A DNA stretch of 64,000 bases from Adenophora triphylla var. japonica (taxonomy: Eukaryota > Streptophyta > Magnoliopsida > Asterales > Campanulaceae), in NCBI GenBank assembly GCA_022495995.1, contig JAFEMH010000165.1:914297-978296 (forward strand), in the 5' to 3' direction. Under the pieces are notes generated by a model that was given only the letters and a program-made list of their open reading frames with translations, had not been told where the DNA came from and did no database searches. Positions 41,401 through 52,586 of this stretch are shown one piece after another (position 1 is the stretch's first letter; each line of letters begins with the position of its first letter). A program made the translations under genes and the position numbers.

Positions 41401-44400
41401 CAAGGCTCCAATACCATGAAGATTGTCAAGCTCAACGTCCCGATGCGGATCAGGTATCCAAAGCCGATTGGAAGCAACTGGTCGACACGACAAAGAATCC
41501 CTCCGACCAAGTGGCTGACGACGACTTCGTCAACATCATCTATTCCAGATATCCCGATGATACCAAGGATCCGGTCCTTATCGTAAAATTCTACAATGCC
41601 AAAGTCACCCTCGACGACTGCCTGCTCATGGTAAACGAGGCCCTGGCCAAGCGAGCTCAGAGCTCATCACTACTTCCGAGTACCAGCCCCAGTTGCAACC
41701 GGCCTGCGCCGTCAGTCAAGCTTATACCCTCAAGCGCCGCCAAGGCCAAGGGCAACAGCAAAGGAGACAAAGCTCCTCACCCTGTTACGAGTCAGATCAA
41801 CCTCGGGAACGCTTCCGGCAGCCACCCCGAAAACATCTATGAAAGTCTTCCCCGAAAGGCGAATCGGCTTCCGACATAGGAAATGACCACCTCGGCATCA
41901 ACATGCTCCGGTTCGGTCTGCTCCCGGCCGTCACGGCCCGGATTCGAGACATCACGCCGGTCGGCGCTAGCTCGATAGACTTGGCTTTCGAGCGAGATCA
42001 CGAGGCTGTCAACATTGCGAAATTCAACACCCCGTGGGGTCAATCAAGCAGATATGGGCAAATTTCTTGGTAATCGAGATCAAGGAAGGCCGCATGGAAT
42101 GTCCCAGTCCGACTTCCTTCGTCAACGTAATCCAAGTGTTTCCGCCATTCGGCGATTTGAATGTAATCACGGTTCTGGACACTAGTCAGTTGATGCGTAC
42201 CTAAGGAGACTGCTTAGCTCTCGCAAGGAAGGCCCTCGTGGAACTAGCCGCTCAAGAAAGTCGTCTTTGGGACGAAGACCAAGCTCGAAAGACCGACAGG
42301 GACCGAGCCCTTAAAGTGTCACAGGCAGCTTCAGACAGAAAGCTAGAGGCCACTCTAGACCAGTTCGACCTTAAGGGTTTTGCTCACGGTAACTTCCTGG
42401 ACTACCGTCTGTTCTCATACAACCCCCTCTGCCACACGAGGGTGGTCAATGGTCCCGATGACCTAGGAGATGGAACGACACAGCATAACGAATCCCAGCG
42501 CTTACCTCCCCGGGGAAAGCAAGCTCTCTGTGAAAGCGACGATGAAGGCGATGAAACCATTCTCTTCCAAGTCGGGCATGAAGTCAACAAAACCGGACTC
42601 CCAAGGGTCCTTGGAGGATGGGAACGGATCATTTCCGCACTCAAATTGAAAGGCCAACTCAGGGAGGAAGGTCTATTTAAAAACAAGAGGAAGATGGAAA
42701 TTCGTCTCGAGCAACTACTCCGAGAAATTCCACAGACCGAGGCATTCGTTTACAGAAACGATCAACTAGGACAGCAACTAGTCACATGGGCAGATGTTCG
42801 GGAAGTCGTGTACTCACTTTCCAACATACCCGCCACTTAGATAAAACAAAGGAGAAAACTCTCCCCGATGGAGGTTTACCTAGACTGCCGCACGCAGTTT
42901 AAAGAAGCACTGGCTATTCTCACATGGGAAGAAACGCAGGCGCTAACTCTCGACGCAGGCTCCGCTGCAAGAAAGTTGATCTGGGCCAAGAGTGGAGGAA
43001 AATTGGTAAACCATGAGTATCGCCAGAACCAACTCCAGAATGCCCTGAGTATGCTCAGCAAAAAGGAAAGGAATGCGATATACCGTGAAGAGATCAAGGA
43101 GACCGTTCGCTTGAGCCGAGAACTCTCCAACCTCCCTCGGAGGGTCAGAAATGTACAGTTCAGCTCCGACAACCACTGTTGTGCACTGACATTCGAAGAG
43201 CTGCGTCAAACCGTAGGCTACCTCCCCGCCGAGGTACCTAAGCCAGTATCACGGGACGAGAATCCGTCAAGGCTGGGAAGCTTCGGGGAATACATCCACG
43301 ATCAATGAGTTGAGGAAGACATATGGCCCTATGCTACGAGGAATCCTCCTCTAACTATGGCTCAACTCAGAGCGGCCTGTTCAGAAGAGACCAAACCTGA
43401 TGTCAGCGTTCTAACCCGATCGGGTCAAATTCATGCACTACCATCTAAGTCCACCAAAGCACTGCGGGGCGAGGCGCAACCAGTCGGCCCCGACGCAAGT
43501 TCCACGAAAGAGGACCCGATCCTCTCTCAGCTCAAGCAGACTCAGGCGAACATTTCCCTTTTGTCTCTGCTCACCTCTTCATATCCTCACAAGCTCAAGC
43601 TAGAGGAAAGCCTGGCCCGTACCATGGTCCCGTGGACGCAACCCCTGACGAAGTCATTCAGATGATCGGCAACATCCACTATGGCAACATTATCACCTTC
43701 ACAGATTTGGACTTTCCAAAATTTGGGGCTGATCACAATGAGCCGCTCTACATCACAGTCCAGCTGGACGAGCCCGCGTGTTGGTAGACGGAGGTTCCGG
43801 AATGAATGTCTTGCCCGCCAAGATGATGGACCTGCTTGACATCAAGCCCACAGATCTAAAGCCTTCAGTCCACACTGTCAAGGCCTATGACTCTACTTCC
43901 CGTACAGTTCTCGGGGTTGCTACTCTTAATATTTGGTTCGGCAAGCGGATGATCCCCACCGAATTCCAAGTATTGGACATTCCAATCACTTTCACAGCCA
44001 TCCTGGGGCGTCCCTGGCTGCATCAAATCAATGGCGTGTCATCCACCCTTCACCAGTACCTCAAGTTCATGCAAGGCAACGAGCTAACCACAGTCTACGG
44101 CGACAGCGTCACCACCGAGGGGACCAGCACCAACGACATTCCAGTATTAGAAATCAAGCATAGTGACGACATGCCATTAACTGGATCCACTCTGGAGACC
44201 TCCAAGATCCAAATATGCAACGTGGACCTTCCACTATCTCACGACCAGATTCCTCCTGCCATGAGGATGATGAAACTCATGAACTTCATCCCGGGGCGGG
44301 GCTCGGCAAAAAGGCTACAAGGCCAACACCAAGTTATTGAAGTCAAGGACCACACCACGGTCCGGGGGCTTGGCTACGTGCCAACACCGGTGACATCAAG

Positions 44401-44990
44401 AAAGACAAAAGGCTCGCCCGCACCAAGGCGACGGCCCGCAAAGGGAACCTCAGACGGCACACCCAATCTCTGGCCTTACGGCTTTGACCTCGCTCATTAC
44501 TTCACCAAGGGAACCGACGGCGAATCGAGGGGACCGACAAGGGAACCGACAGCGGGCAGGGGACCGACAGAACCGACAGCGAACTGAGGGGACCGACAGT
44601 GGAACCGATGAAGATGAGAAAGAAGCGAGGATAGTTAGCACCGAGACTACGAAAGAATGGAACGGCTAGCATGGGACCTCAAGCATTTCGAGAGGACTCA
44701 AAGCTAATCCGATAAGGGGAGCGTTCCTCGACATCATAGCTCTACTGGACCAGCGCCACTACGGTCGGCACGAGTACACATTCAAGGGAATCCCGGACTT
44801 GGAGGAGCAACTCGGGGTACTCTCCATGGGAAACAGATTTTTCGGATCGGCCACCGAGGCCACGTTCGAAACAGTAACTCCAAAGCGAAGGAACCGGGAA
44901 TTCATAGAAGACGCTCTCGGTGGACCGGCTCTACGAGTCTTTTTGAAGAAGTCATGGAGGTGCCAAACCGATTGACCTAGGCTCCGAAAA
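41400..44990 (+). other. Extra ~3.5-kb segment of Tat-B containing a second protease
   Basis: In Tat-C the sequence matching about 41400 is followed directly by that matching about 44990. Tat-B therefore has about 3.5 kb more. The segment holds frames 41511-41879, 42238-42837 and 42868-43305 (the last two separated by one stop and unlike any family I recognise), then a gag-protease connector and protease 2. The 42-43 kb frames are Arg/Glu/Leu-rich (for example RLEQLLREIPQTEAFVYRND) with no identified domain. Confidence 0.65.
43357..44587 (+). pseudogene. Tat-B protease domain 2
   Basis: The connector DPILSQLKQTQANISLLSLL (about 43516-43575) is the usual segment just before Tat retropepsins. 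After a frameshift near 43660 comes NIITFTDLDFPKFGADHNEPLYI. After another near 43778 come VLVDGGSGMNVLPAKMM, VKAYDSTSRTVLGV and AILGRPWLHQINGV. The fold markers match protease 1 (DNGS/DGGS, AYDS, LGRPWLH), yet the two differ throughout, so this is not a recent tandem copy. A short ACCGACRG-rich repeat (44508-44610) follows, encoding GPT/EPT units. Confidence 0.8.
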
Positions 44991-46560
44991 GCGGCATGAT
45001 CGCCATGATTGGGACAGCGATAGCCAAGCCTCTCAATCCCCAAACCCTCATCAAGCATCCAGCAATGCCACTGAAGAATTGGGTAACCTTCACCGGACCA
45101 AGGGCAAGCCAGGCAGAGTTGGAAGACAAGCTGGGCCCGCACCCACATCTCCCTAAACCCGGTCTCAAACCCTCTAAGTCAGTCCTTGTTAGAGTCCAGT
45201 CTTCTGAGTCATCCAATGGCCTTACGCCGGAGGACTATGATAATGTAGCCAATCATGTATTTCCGTTCTTGTTCAATGAAAAGTCTGACCTTTCGGAGTA
45301 TCCTCTCATTGCCACTTTAACAACTGATAAGTTAACAAATAACTTAAAAGACATTAATAACTCAATTGATAAAGAAGCAGACACATTAAATGAACAATAC
45401 ATTAAGGAAGTTCTCGAGCGTGTAGTTGACTAAGAGGACAACCGGGCCCAAGCTGCCGAAGAGGTTATGACCAAAGTGAACCTGGGGTCAGCGCAAGAGC
45501 CTAAAGAGACACAAGTGGGCAGTTTCTTCGCCAATGCAGAAAAACAAACCCTGATAAGCCTCCTCCGGGGGTATGTTGACGTATTCGCCTGGTCATACCA
45601 GGACATGCCAGGACTCGATCCCTCAATCGTGGAGCACAAAATTCCCCTGGATCCCGAATCTAAGCCCGTCAAACAGAAGCTACGCAAGATCAAGCCAGAG
45701 TGGTCCTTGCAAGTAAAAGAAGAGATTGAGAAAATGCTCCGAGTTGGTTTCATCAGAGTGATTGAGTACCCGACTTGGCTCTCCAACATCGTGACGGTCA
45801 CTAAGGCCAACGGAAAGGTCGAGATCTTTGTGTGGATTTCCGGGATCTCAACAAGGCTAGCCCTAAAGATGATTTCCCATTGCCTAACATCGACATGCTT
45901 TGGTCGACACCACGGCAAATTTCGAAGTAAAGTCCTTCGTGGACGGGTTCGCTGGATACAACCGCATCAAAATGTCCGAGGAGGATCAAGCCAAGGCGCC
46001 TTCACCACTCCGTGGGGACATGCGTTACACAATCATGCCGTTCGATCTAAGAAACGCGGGGCTACTTACCGGCGGGCTGCAACAGCCCTCTTCCATGACA
46101 TGATTCACAAAGAAATCGAAGTATATGTTGACGACATGATCATCCACTCCGAGAGGATCGGACATGCGGCACATGACGGATGCGAGAAAGTTCTTCAACG
46201 GACTCGAAAGCACTCCATGAGACTAACCCCGCGAAGTGCACCTTGGGCCTCAAGTGCGGCAAGGTGCTTGGGGTACATGGTTACAGTAAAGAGGTATCAA
46301 AGCCGATCCCAAGAAAATCAAGGCCATCATCGACATGAAGCCGCCTCGAAACCTGACAGAAGTGAAGAGCTTCATGGGAAGACTTGATACATCGATCGCT
46401 TCATCAACCGGTTGACATCTCTCTGCGAGCCCATATTCAAGCGATGAAAAAGAATGCCGACATCAAATGGGACTCCGAGTGCCAAACGGCTTTTGAGAAG
46501 ATCAAGACCTACTTGGTGAATCCCCCAGTGCATTGCCCGCCACATGAAGACAAGCCACTA
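44990..46560 (+). pseudogene. Tat-B reverse transcriptase
   Basis: The leader NVANHVFPFLFNEKSDLSEYPL is followed by VFAWSYQDMPGLDPSIVEHKIPL, KLRKIKPEWSLQVKEE and FIRVIEYPTWLSNIV. The next motifs are split over frames: FVDGFAGYNRIKMSEEDQ, YTIMPFDLRNAG and the catalytic IEVYVDDMIIHSE (about 46105-46145). Breaks: TAG-type stop near 45432, frameshifts near 45830, 46000, 46210 and 46300. Confidence 0.85.
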
Positions 46561-47400
46561 CTCTTGTATCCGACGAATGAGACACGTCAATTGGAGAAAT
46601 GCTGCACAAGAACATAAAGATTCCAAGGTTGAGCATGCAATCTACTTCGTAAGGAAGCTTCAAGGAAGTGAACTCGGCTACTCGGCATCGTGAGAAAACA
46701 TGTACCGCCTTGGTATGGGTAGTCGGGAAGCTGAAACACTACATGCGGTCGCATTCGGTGCTCTGGTCTCCAAAGTGGACCCCGTCCGATATCTCTTTGA
46801 CAAGCCATCCTGTCAATGCGGCTAGCCAAGTGGTTATTCTTCTGGCTGAGTTCGACATCAAGTACATGGTCGAAAATCAACAAAGGGTAGAGTCATGGCG
46901 GATCAGTGGCCGACTTCCCGAGCAGTGAACCTAAGGGTCCCGATCCGCAATTCCGGACGACGGAATCTTCTCATTCGACAGCGCAAACCGCTCGCAACTC
47001 TTCTTCGATGGGGCAGCCAACAAGAAGGGAAATGGTATTGGAATGCTCCTTGTCGATCCCAAGGACGAACATACTCCCATAGCTATCAAGGCGAATTTCG
47101 AAGCAACCAACAATGCGGCGAGAATACGAAGCACTTTGTGCAGGAGGGAAGCCGCCCTCGAGCGCAACATCTCGAGATGGATGTATATGGAGACTCGGCA
47201 TTGATCATCAATCAAGTGTCCAACAAATGGAAGACGGTAGATTCGGCCTCCCGAAGTACCACGCGTACATGGAGGAGCTCATTGCTCGGTTCAAGGACAT
47301 CTCTTTTCATTATTTGCCAAGAGACGGGAACCGCTCGCGAGACGCCTTGGCAACCCTCGCCTCTCTTGTCGAAATTCCCGATGGGAAACGGTAAAACCCC
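46561..47400 (+). pseudogene. Tat-B RNase H and second RNase H
   Basis: Pieces of the first RNase H and connection (WVVGKLKHYMRSH, LLAEFDIKYMVENQQ) and of the archaeal-like second RNase H (QQMEDGRFGLPKYHAYMEELIARFKDI, then HYLPRDGNRSRDALATLASLVEIP) are spread over three frames with many indels. Confidence 0.75.
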
Positions 47401-47402
47401 TC

Positions 47403-48563
47403 GAGAATAGGTAGACGAGAAACACCCGCCTATTCTTTGTGAGATCGAAAAAGAAAAAGAAACGATCGACGAACCACAGTACAATCAGATTTACCAGTAC
47501 CTCCAAAGCGGAGAAGCTTCCTTCACAAATGAAGATGGAAAATACAAAGAGGGGATCAAAGCCAAAAACATGATGGCATTAAAACGCCTGGCATCCCATT
47601 TCGTCATTCTGGGGGGTATGTTGTACAAGAAGTGCCATCAAGGGCCACTCCTTCGGTGTGTAAACAAAGGAAAAGCCAGCGAGCTAATGAACGAAGTTCA
47701 CAACAGAACCTGCGGTCCGCACATGAACGCCCGAGCATTGACACAGATCATTCTCCGTATGGGATACTATTGGATATCAATGGAAACAGACTGCATCCAG
47801 TTCGTCCGAAGCTGCGACAAATGTCAACGGTTCTCCAACCTCAATCACATCCCTCCTCATGAACTCTATTGCATGACTACACCATGGCCTTTCGCCACAT
47901 GGGGAATCGACGTCATCGGCAAGATCACACCACCAGGGAGCAATGGTCACGAGTTTATTCTAGTCGCAGTCGACTACTTCACCAAATGGGTAGAAGCCAG
48001 ATCGTATAAGGTACTGAATTCTAAGAAGGTGGCCGAGTTCATCCGAGAGAACATCATGTGCCGATACGGAGTGCCCAATGAGATCATATCCGACAATGGG
48101 ACTCACTTCGAAGGAGATTGTGACCAACTACTGACCGAATTCAGAGTCACACGTCACAAATCTTCTCCTTACAGACCACAAACCAATGGTGCAGTAGAGG
48201 CAGCCAACAAGACTCTCGCCATGATAATCAGAAAGATGACCACCAGAGGTCGGGACTGGCCCAAAAAGCTACATCTAGCCCTCTGGGGATACCGAACATC
48301 AGTCAGAACCGCCACAGGGGAGACTCTGTTGGCGCTTACCTATGGAATGGAAGCGATGTTGCTCGTGGAATTGGAAATTCCATCCCTCCGAGTCCTCTTG
48401 GAAAACGGGATCAATGAAGTCGAATGGCTACAGAGCCGTCACGACGAACTTGCTCTACTCGACGAGCGCAGATTGAAAGCCATGGAACATACTCGAGCCT
48501 ACCAAAGCAGAATGGCACGAGCATTCGACAAGAAAGTCAAGATTCGAGACATCAGGGAAGTGT
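47403..48563 (+). pseudogene. Tat-B integrase, cut by the Tat-C insertion
   Basis: Open from 47570 (331 codons). The HHCC zinc module is VHNRTCGPHMNAR ... CDKC. The DDE core is complete: D in WGIDVIGKI, D in ISDNGTHFEGD and E in NGAVEAANKT, followed by ALWGYRTSVRTATGET and RMARAFDKKVKIRDI. It stops at REV, because the next bases are the TGATGAATG of the Tat-C LTR. Uncut relatives continue GDLVL. It is the best preserved catalytic domain of the Tat elements here, missing only the C-terminal DNA-binding tail. Confidence 0.9.
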
Positions 48564-48704
48564 GATGAATGTGTATCCGAAAATTTTCCCATTTTTGTGT
48601 TTGAAAAAATCAACGAAAACGGAGTCGCCACGCCATTTTAATTTTGAGGGCCAAAACTTTGAAAAAAGCCCGAGATCAGAGATTTAGGTTCGGAGGTCAT
48701 GTTA

Positions 48705-48753
48705 CGCGTCGGGAAGGACGTTAGTGTGCACCCGACGCGCCTCGTAAAACGAG
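48705..48753 (-). other. Two-hairpin RNA motif, Tat-C LTR
   Basis: Hairpin 1 is CTCGT-AAA-ACGAG (48741-48753). Hairpin 2 pairs CGCGTCGGG (48705-48713) with CCCGACGCG (48731-48739). On the minus strand the tail GTAACATGACCTCCGAACC follows. Confidence 0.7.
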
Positions 48754-49966
48754 TCTTCCAAGCTGAAAATCATTTGTGTGTGTGTGTGTGTGTGTGTGTG
48801 TTTTGGCCAAAATAAGTTGAAACTCAGAAAAGTAAAAATTGAGATATCTTTTTAAGACTTTAAACTGATCCCATGATTTTTTGGAAGATTTTTGGGTTGA
48901 GATTTGGTACTCAAAAGACCTTTTGAAGTTGAGAGCCATTTCTGCCAGAATGAAAAAGGCAGTGGACCTTTGATTTTGAAAGGGATTCAAGGGTCTTAAA
49001 ACTTCATAATCTGGATAAACTCAGAGAATGAAAGTTGTTCTAGACACCTTAAATAAAGTTTGTACGAAGGAATTTTCCATTTTGGAGAAGATTTGAGGGG
49101 TCAAAACCTTCTGGAAACCTCAGATATGAGATCTGGATTCCCAGAAGCTGATGAACTAGCCTCTGAAAGAAAATTTGAAAAGAGGAGTTTTACTCACCCA
49201 AAAAATAAAGTAAAAATATGTCTGGAAAGCTCTGGATGTTGGCTAAAAAAAGTATTTTGTAGTCAACACCAAATTCCAAGTTCATCTGTGTCCAAAAATT
49301 AAGACAATGGACTGAGGTCTGGGAAAATTGCTACTGGACAGCAACTTCTCAAGAAAGAAAATATGATTTTAAGGGGGGTTTTGCATCCATGCTTGTCCCC
49401 ATTTCCCTAGGTTTTGTTTAGTGATCACTAGACATTTTAGTGGTGAATCAACTATACCAAACCATCCTTGGGGTACATTAGGACTAAGCATTTCATTTGC
49501 TTGGGAAGGGGAATTTTATCCTTTGAAATCAAGATTTTGTGCTTGAAAATGGTTTTTAGGGTTTTGAAAATGAGTTTTCTTTGCAAGAAAGTAAGAAAAC
49601 TTGAAAGTAATTTTGATCTTTGTAGAAGATCATCCATGGAGATGGTCTTCCATGGTGATCTTCTTAGATCTAGAGCAAGAAGATGAAAGAACTACATTTT
49701 GTAGTTTGAAGATGCATGCATGGATGAGATTTAGGGTTAGGAAGAGGAGGGTTTACCAATCTTCCTTGTGTTCTTGAGTGTTTGGCTTGAGTGTATGAGT
49801 GTTTAGGGCTTTAATATGAGAGTGAGTGGATGAGTATGAGTTGGGAAAGATTGGAGAGAAAATGGTGACAATTCTTGAAGAATTCTCACTGTTTTCTCTC
49901 TATATTTCGCCAGAGGTTCGGTGCAAAATGTGTTCTTCCTTCTTATTTTTGTGACTGGAGGGCTCA

Positions 49967-50007
49967 ATTTATAGCCCTCTGGAAATTACAAACATATTCG
50001 CGCGGAT
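49967..50007 (-). promoter_or_regulatory. Tat-C U3 core promoter with CGCG dyad
   Basis: The minus strand has TATAAAT at 49967-49973, set between GAGGGCT and AGCCCTC inverted repeats. ATCCGCGCGAAT (49996-50007) lies about 22 bp upstream. This is one base from the palindrome used before both antisense genes of the same element. Confidence 0.62.
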
Positions 50008-50304
50008 GGATCCCCTCAGCGTGCACTGTTCATTAAATGCAGCTTCAGCTTTGGACAAGAGGAATAATCTTTTTGAAATTTCAAATTAACAGCCAGTTTT
50101 GTGTCTCCAGCCATTGCTATTTGTGGTTTTATTCCTTTTGTTTTTCTTTTTAAGATTCTTTTTAAGGTTTAACCTTAAATAACAATGCCCATTTTACCCT
50201 CACTTTGTTAGGAAAGTTAGGATAGTTAGGAATTGTTAGAAATGTTATAACTTCGTTTAATTTTCTAACGAAAATTCTAACAAGCTCAAATTGGAGCACT
50301 TACA

Positions 50305-50316
50305 GTAGCCCCTCGG
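50305..50316 (-). other. Tat-C polypurine tract (weak)
   Basis: The minus strand reads GCCGAGGGGCTAC just before the LTR start; the purine run is short. Confidence 0.5.
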
Positions 50317-50394
50317 CGACGGCGCTTTCGAAGGAAGCGGGGTCGTCGATAAGAGTAAGGCTCCATATTTGGCGGGATGATCGAGTGATCGGGT

Positions 50395-50915
50395 GGCTGA
50401 ACCTAGCGATAGGCTACCTACGTATCCCGAGTGGGAATCAAGCCAGTCGTAGTTCGGGTCTTTGACCCTGGAGATGATGGCGTTTTAGGTGCCTCAAACC
50501 TGATGAGCGAGTTCTGCAGTCGGTTGCTGGAAAGAAACTCTGCTGGGGATAAGAGATGACCATTTTCGGTCTGATGGCTATCCGCTCTGCTGGGGATAAG
50601 AGATGACCATTTTCGGTCTCTGCTGGGGATGATTGCGATTTATCGCTTTCTAGTGGTAGCGTCTTAGGTGCCTCAAACCTTGGAGATGGCGTTTTAGGTG
50701 CCTCGAACCTTGATGATGATGGCGTTTTAGGTGCCTCGAACCTTGGAGATGGCGTTTTAGGTGCCTCGAACCTTGATTTGAAATGGCCTTTCGGTGGACT
50801 TCGTCTGCTGCCGAAGGAGAGGGTGACCGTTTTGGTCGAGGGGCTGGACCTAATGATAGGCTACCTACGTATCCCTAGTGGGAATCAAGCCCTTTCGTAG
50901 TTCGAGTACTACTCG
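50395..50915. repeat. Tat-C 3' UTR short repeats and two nested hairpins
   Basis: A 75-bp unit (GATAGGCTACCTACGTATCC ...) occurs at about 50400-50460 and 50845-50910. Each copy folds as CTACG/CGTAG around TCCC-NAGT-GGGA (50418-50452 and 50865-50900). Between them are about five copies of GATGGCGTTTTAGGTGCCTC (50474-50775) and a repeated TCTGCTGGGGATAAGAGATG. Confidence 0.75.
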
Positions 50916-51035
50916 AGATTCCGTTGGCTTTTTGGGATTCCGTTAACTTTGCTGGGGATTTCGTTAACTTTTTCTGGGGAAAATCAGACGTATTTGTCTG
51001 GGAAATCGGTCTTACGTTTGACTGCCGTTGGGTGA

Positions 51036-52330
51036 TTTTGAGGAAAGATACGGGATCTCGTTATCTTTCTCGGGGAACTCGGTCTTACGTTTGACTGCCG
51101 TTGGATGATTTTGATGAAAGATACGGGATCTCGTTATCTTTCTCGGGACAAGCCTGGTCTTACGTTTGGATTGCCGGTAATTTTTGATGAAAGATACGGG
51201 ATCTCGTTATCTTTCTCGGCACTCGGTCTTACGTTTGACTGCCGGGGTAATTTTGATGAAAGATACGGGATCCGTTATCTTTCTCGGGGCACTCGGTCTT
51301 ACGTTTGTACCGGAAGATTTTGATGAAAGATACGGGATCCGTTATCTTTCTCGGGGTACTCGGTCTTACGTTTGACTGCCGGAGAATATTTTGATGAAAG
51401 ATACGGGATCTCGTTATCTTTCTCGGGGCACTCGGTCTTACGTTTCTTTGGAATATTTTGATGAAAGATACGGGGTCTCGTTATCTTTCTCGAGGCACTC
51501 GGTCTTACGTTTGACTGCCGGGGGGTAATTTTGATGAAAGATACGGGATCTCATTATCTTTCTCAGGGCACTCGGTCTTACGTTTGACTGTTTCTGGGAA
51601 GATTTTGATGAAAGATACGGGATCCGTTATCTTTCTCGGGCACTCGGTCTTACGTTTGACTGGCTTAGGGGTAATTTTGATGAAAGATACGGATCCGTTA
51701 TCTTTCTCGGGGCACTCGGTCTTACGTTTGACTGCCGGGGGTAATTTTGATGAAAGATACGGGATCTCGTTATCTTTCTCGGGGCACTCGGTCTTATGTT
51801 TGACTGCCGGGGGTAATTTTGATGAAAGATACGGGATCTCGTTATCTTTCTCGGGGCACTCGGTCTTACGCTTGATCGCCGGGGTAATTTTGAGGAAAGA
51901 TACGGGATCTCGTTATCTTTCTCAGGGGCCTTCGGCCTTACGTTTCGACTGGGGTAATTTTGATGAAAGATACGGGATCTCGTTATCTTTCTCGGCACTC
52001 GGTCTTACGCTTCGATCACGGGGTAATTTTGATGAAAGATACGGGATCTCGTTATCTTTCTCGGGGCACTCGGTCTTACGCTTTGACTGTCGGGGTAATT
52101 TTGATGAAAGATACGGGATCTCGTTATCTTTCTCGGGGCACTCGGTCTTACGTTTGATCGGCCGGGGTAATTTTGATGAAAGATACGGGATCTCGTTATC
52201 TTTCTCGGGGCACTCGGTCTTACGTTTGACTGCCGGGGAAGATTTTGATGAAAGATACGGGATCTCGTTATCTTTCTCGGGGCACTCGGTCTTACGTTTG
52301 ACTGCCGGGGGAGATTTTGATGAAAGGGGG
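51036..52330. repeat. ~71-bp minisatellite with internal dyad, about 18 copies
   Basis: Units begin TTTTGATGAAAGATACGGGA and end GTCTTACGTTTGACTGCCGG. Each contains GAAAGATA ... TATCTTTC arms around a GATC centre. The period is 70-73 bp with small indels, and there are at least 18 recognisable units plus a partial last one. Both strands are open for over 100 codons only because the repeat lacks stops; the array is not a gene. Confidence 0.92.
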
Positions 52331-52412
52331 TTGACTTTGTCAAGTTGGGGACTGAACTGCAGAGTCCTGAAATTTTAAGGGGCAAAAGGGTCATTTTGAC
52401 CCTGACAATCCT

Positions 52413-52424
52413 ATCCGCGCGGAG
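52413..52424 (+). promoter_or_regulatory. CGCG site before the Tat-C PMD gene
   Basis: ATCCGCGCGGAG, one base from the palindrome ATCCGCGCGGAT, 163 bp upstream of the ATG at 52587. Confidence 0.5.
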
Positions 52425-52586
52425 AGGACCTGAAAATCAGGGGTATTAATTAGGGCCAACGCCCTTTCTCTTCCCCATTCAGTTTTTTTCAAAAATTCCG
52501 AGAGCAGGGAGAGAGAAACCGAGGAGAGGCCATTGTTAACCAAGAAAAGCTTCAAAAATCTTCTGATTTCTTCGATTTTTTGAGCA

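Larger units (their letters stand above)
34805..48563 (+). mobile_element. Tat-B: Ty3/gypsy Tat-lineage retrotransposon, 3' end lost
   Basis: Plus-strand 5' LTR, Arg primer site, long structured leader, gag, two protease domains, RT, RNase H, second RNase H and integrase. At 48563, just before the integrase C-terminus, it is cut by the 3' LTR of Tat-C. The remainder should lie right of Tat-C, outside the window. It inserted into the Tat-A leader (flank ATTAT). Gag, protease and RT are broken, while integrase is open over nearly 1 kb. Confidence 0.88.
48564..50304 (-). repeat. 3' LTR of Tat-C
   Basis: The minus strand begins TGTAAGTGCTCC and ends CACATTCATCA, 1741 bp. The same TGTAAGT start is found in Tat-A and Tat-B. 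A (TG)n run is at 48775-48801. Confidence 0.85.

Noticed and set aside
51584..52378. Open frame of 264 codons with a repeated 24-residue unit
   Set aside because: It is the 71-bp minisatellite read in one frame; the opposite strand is equally open and the period is not a constant multiple of three.
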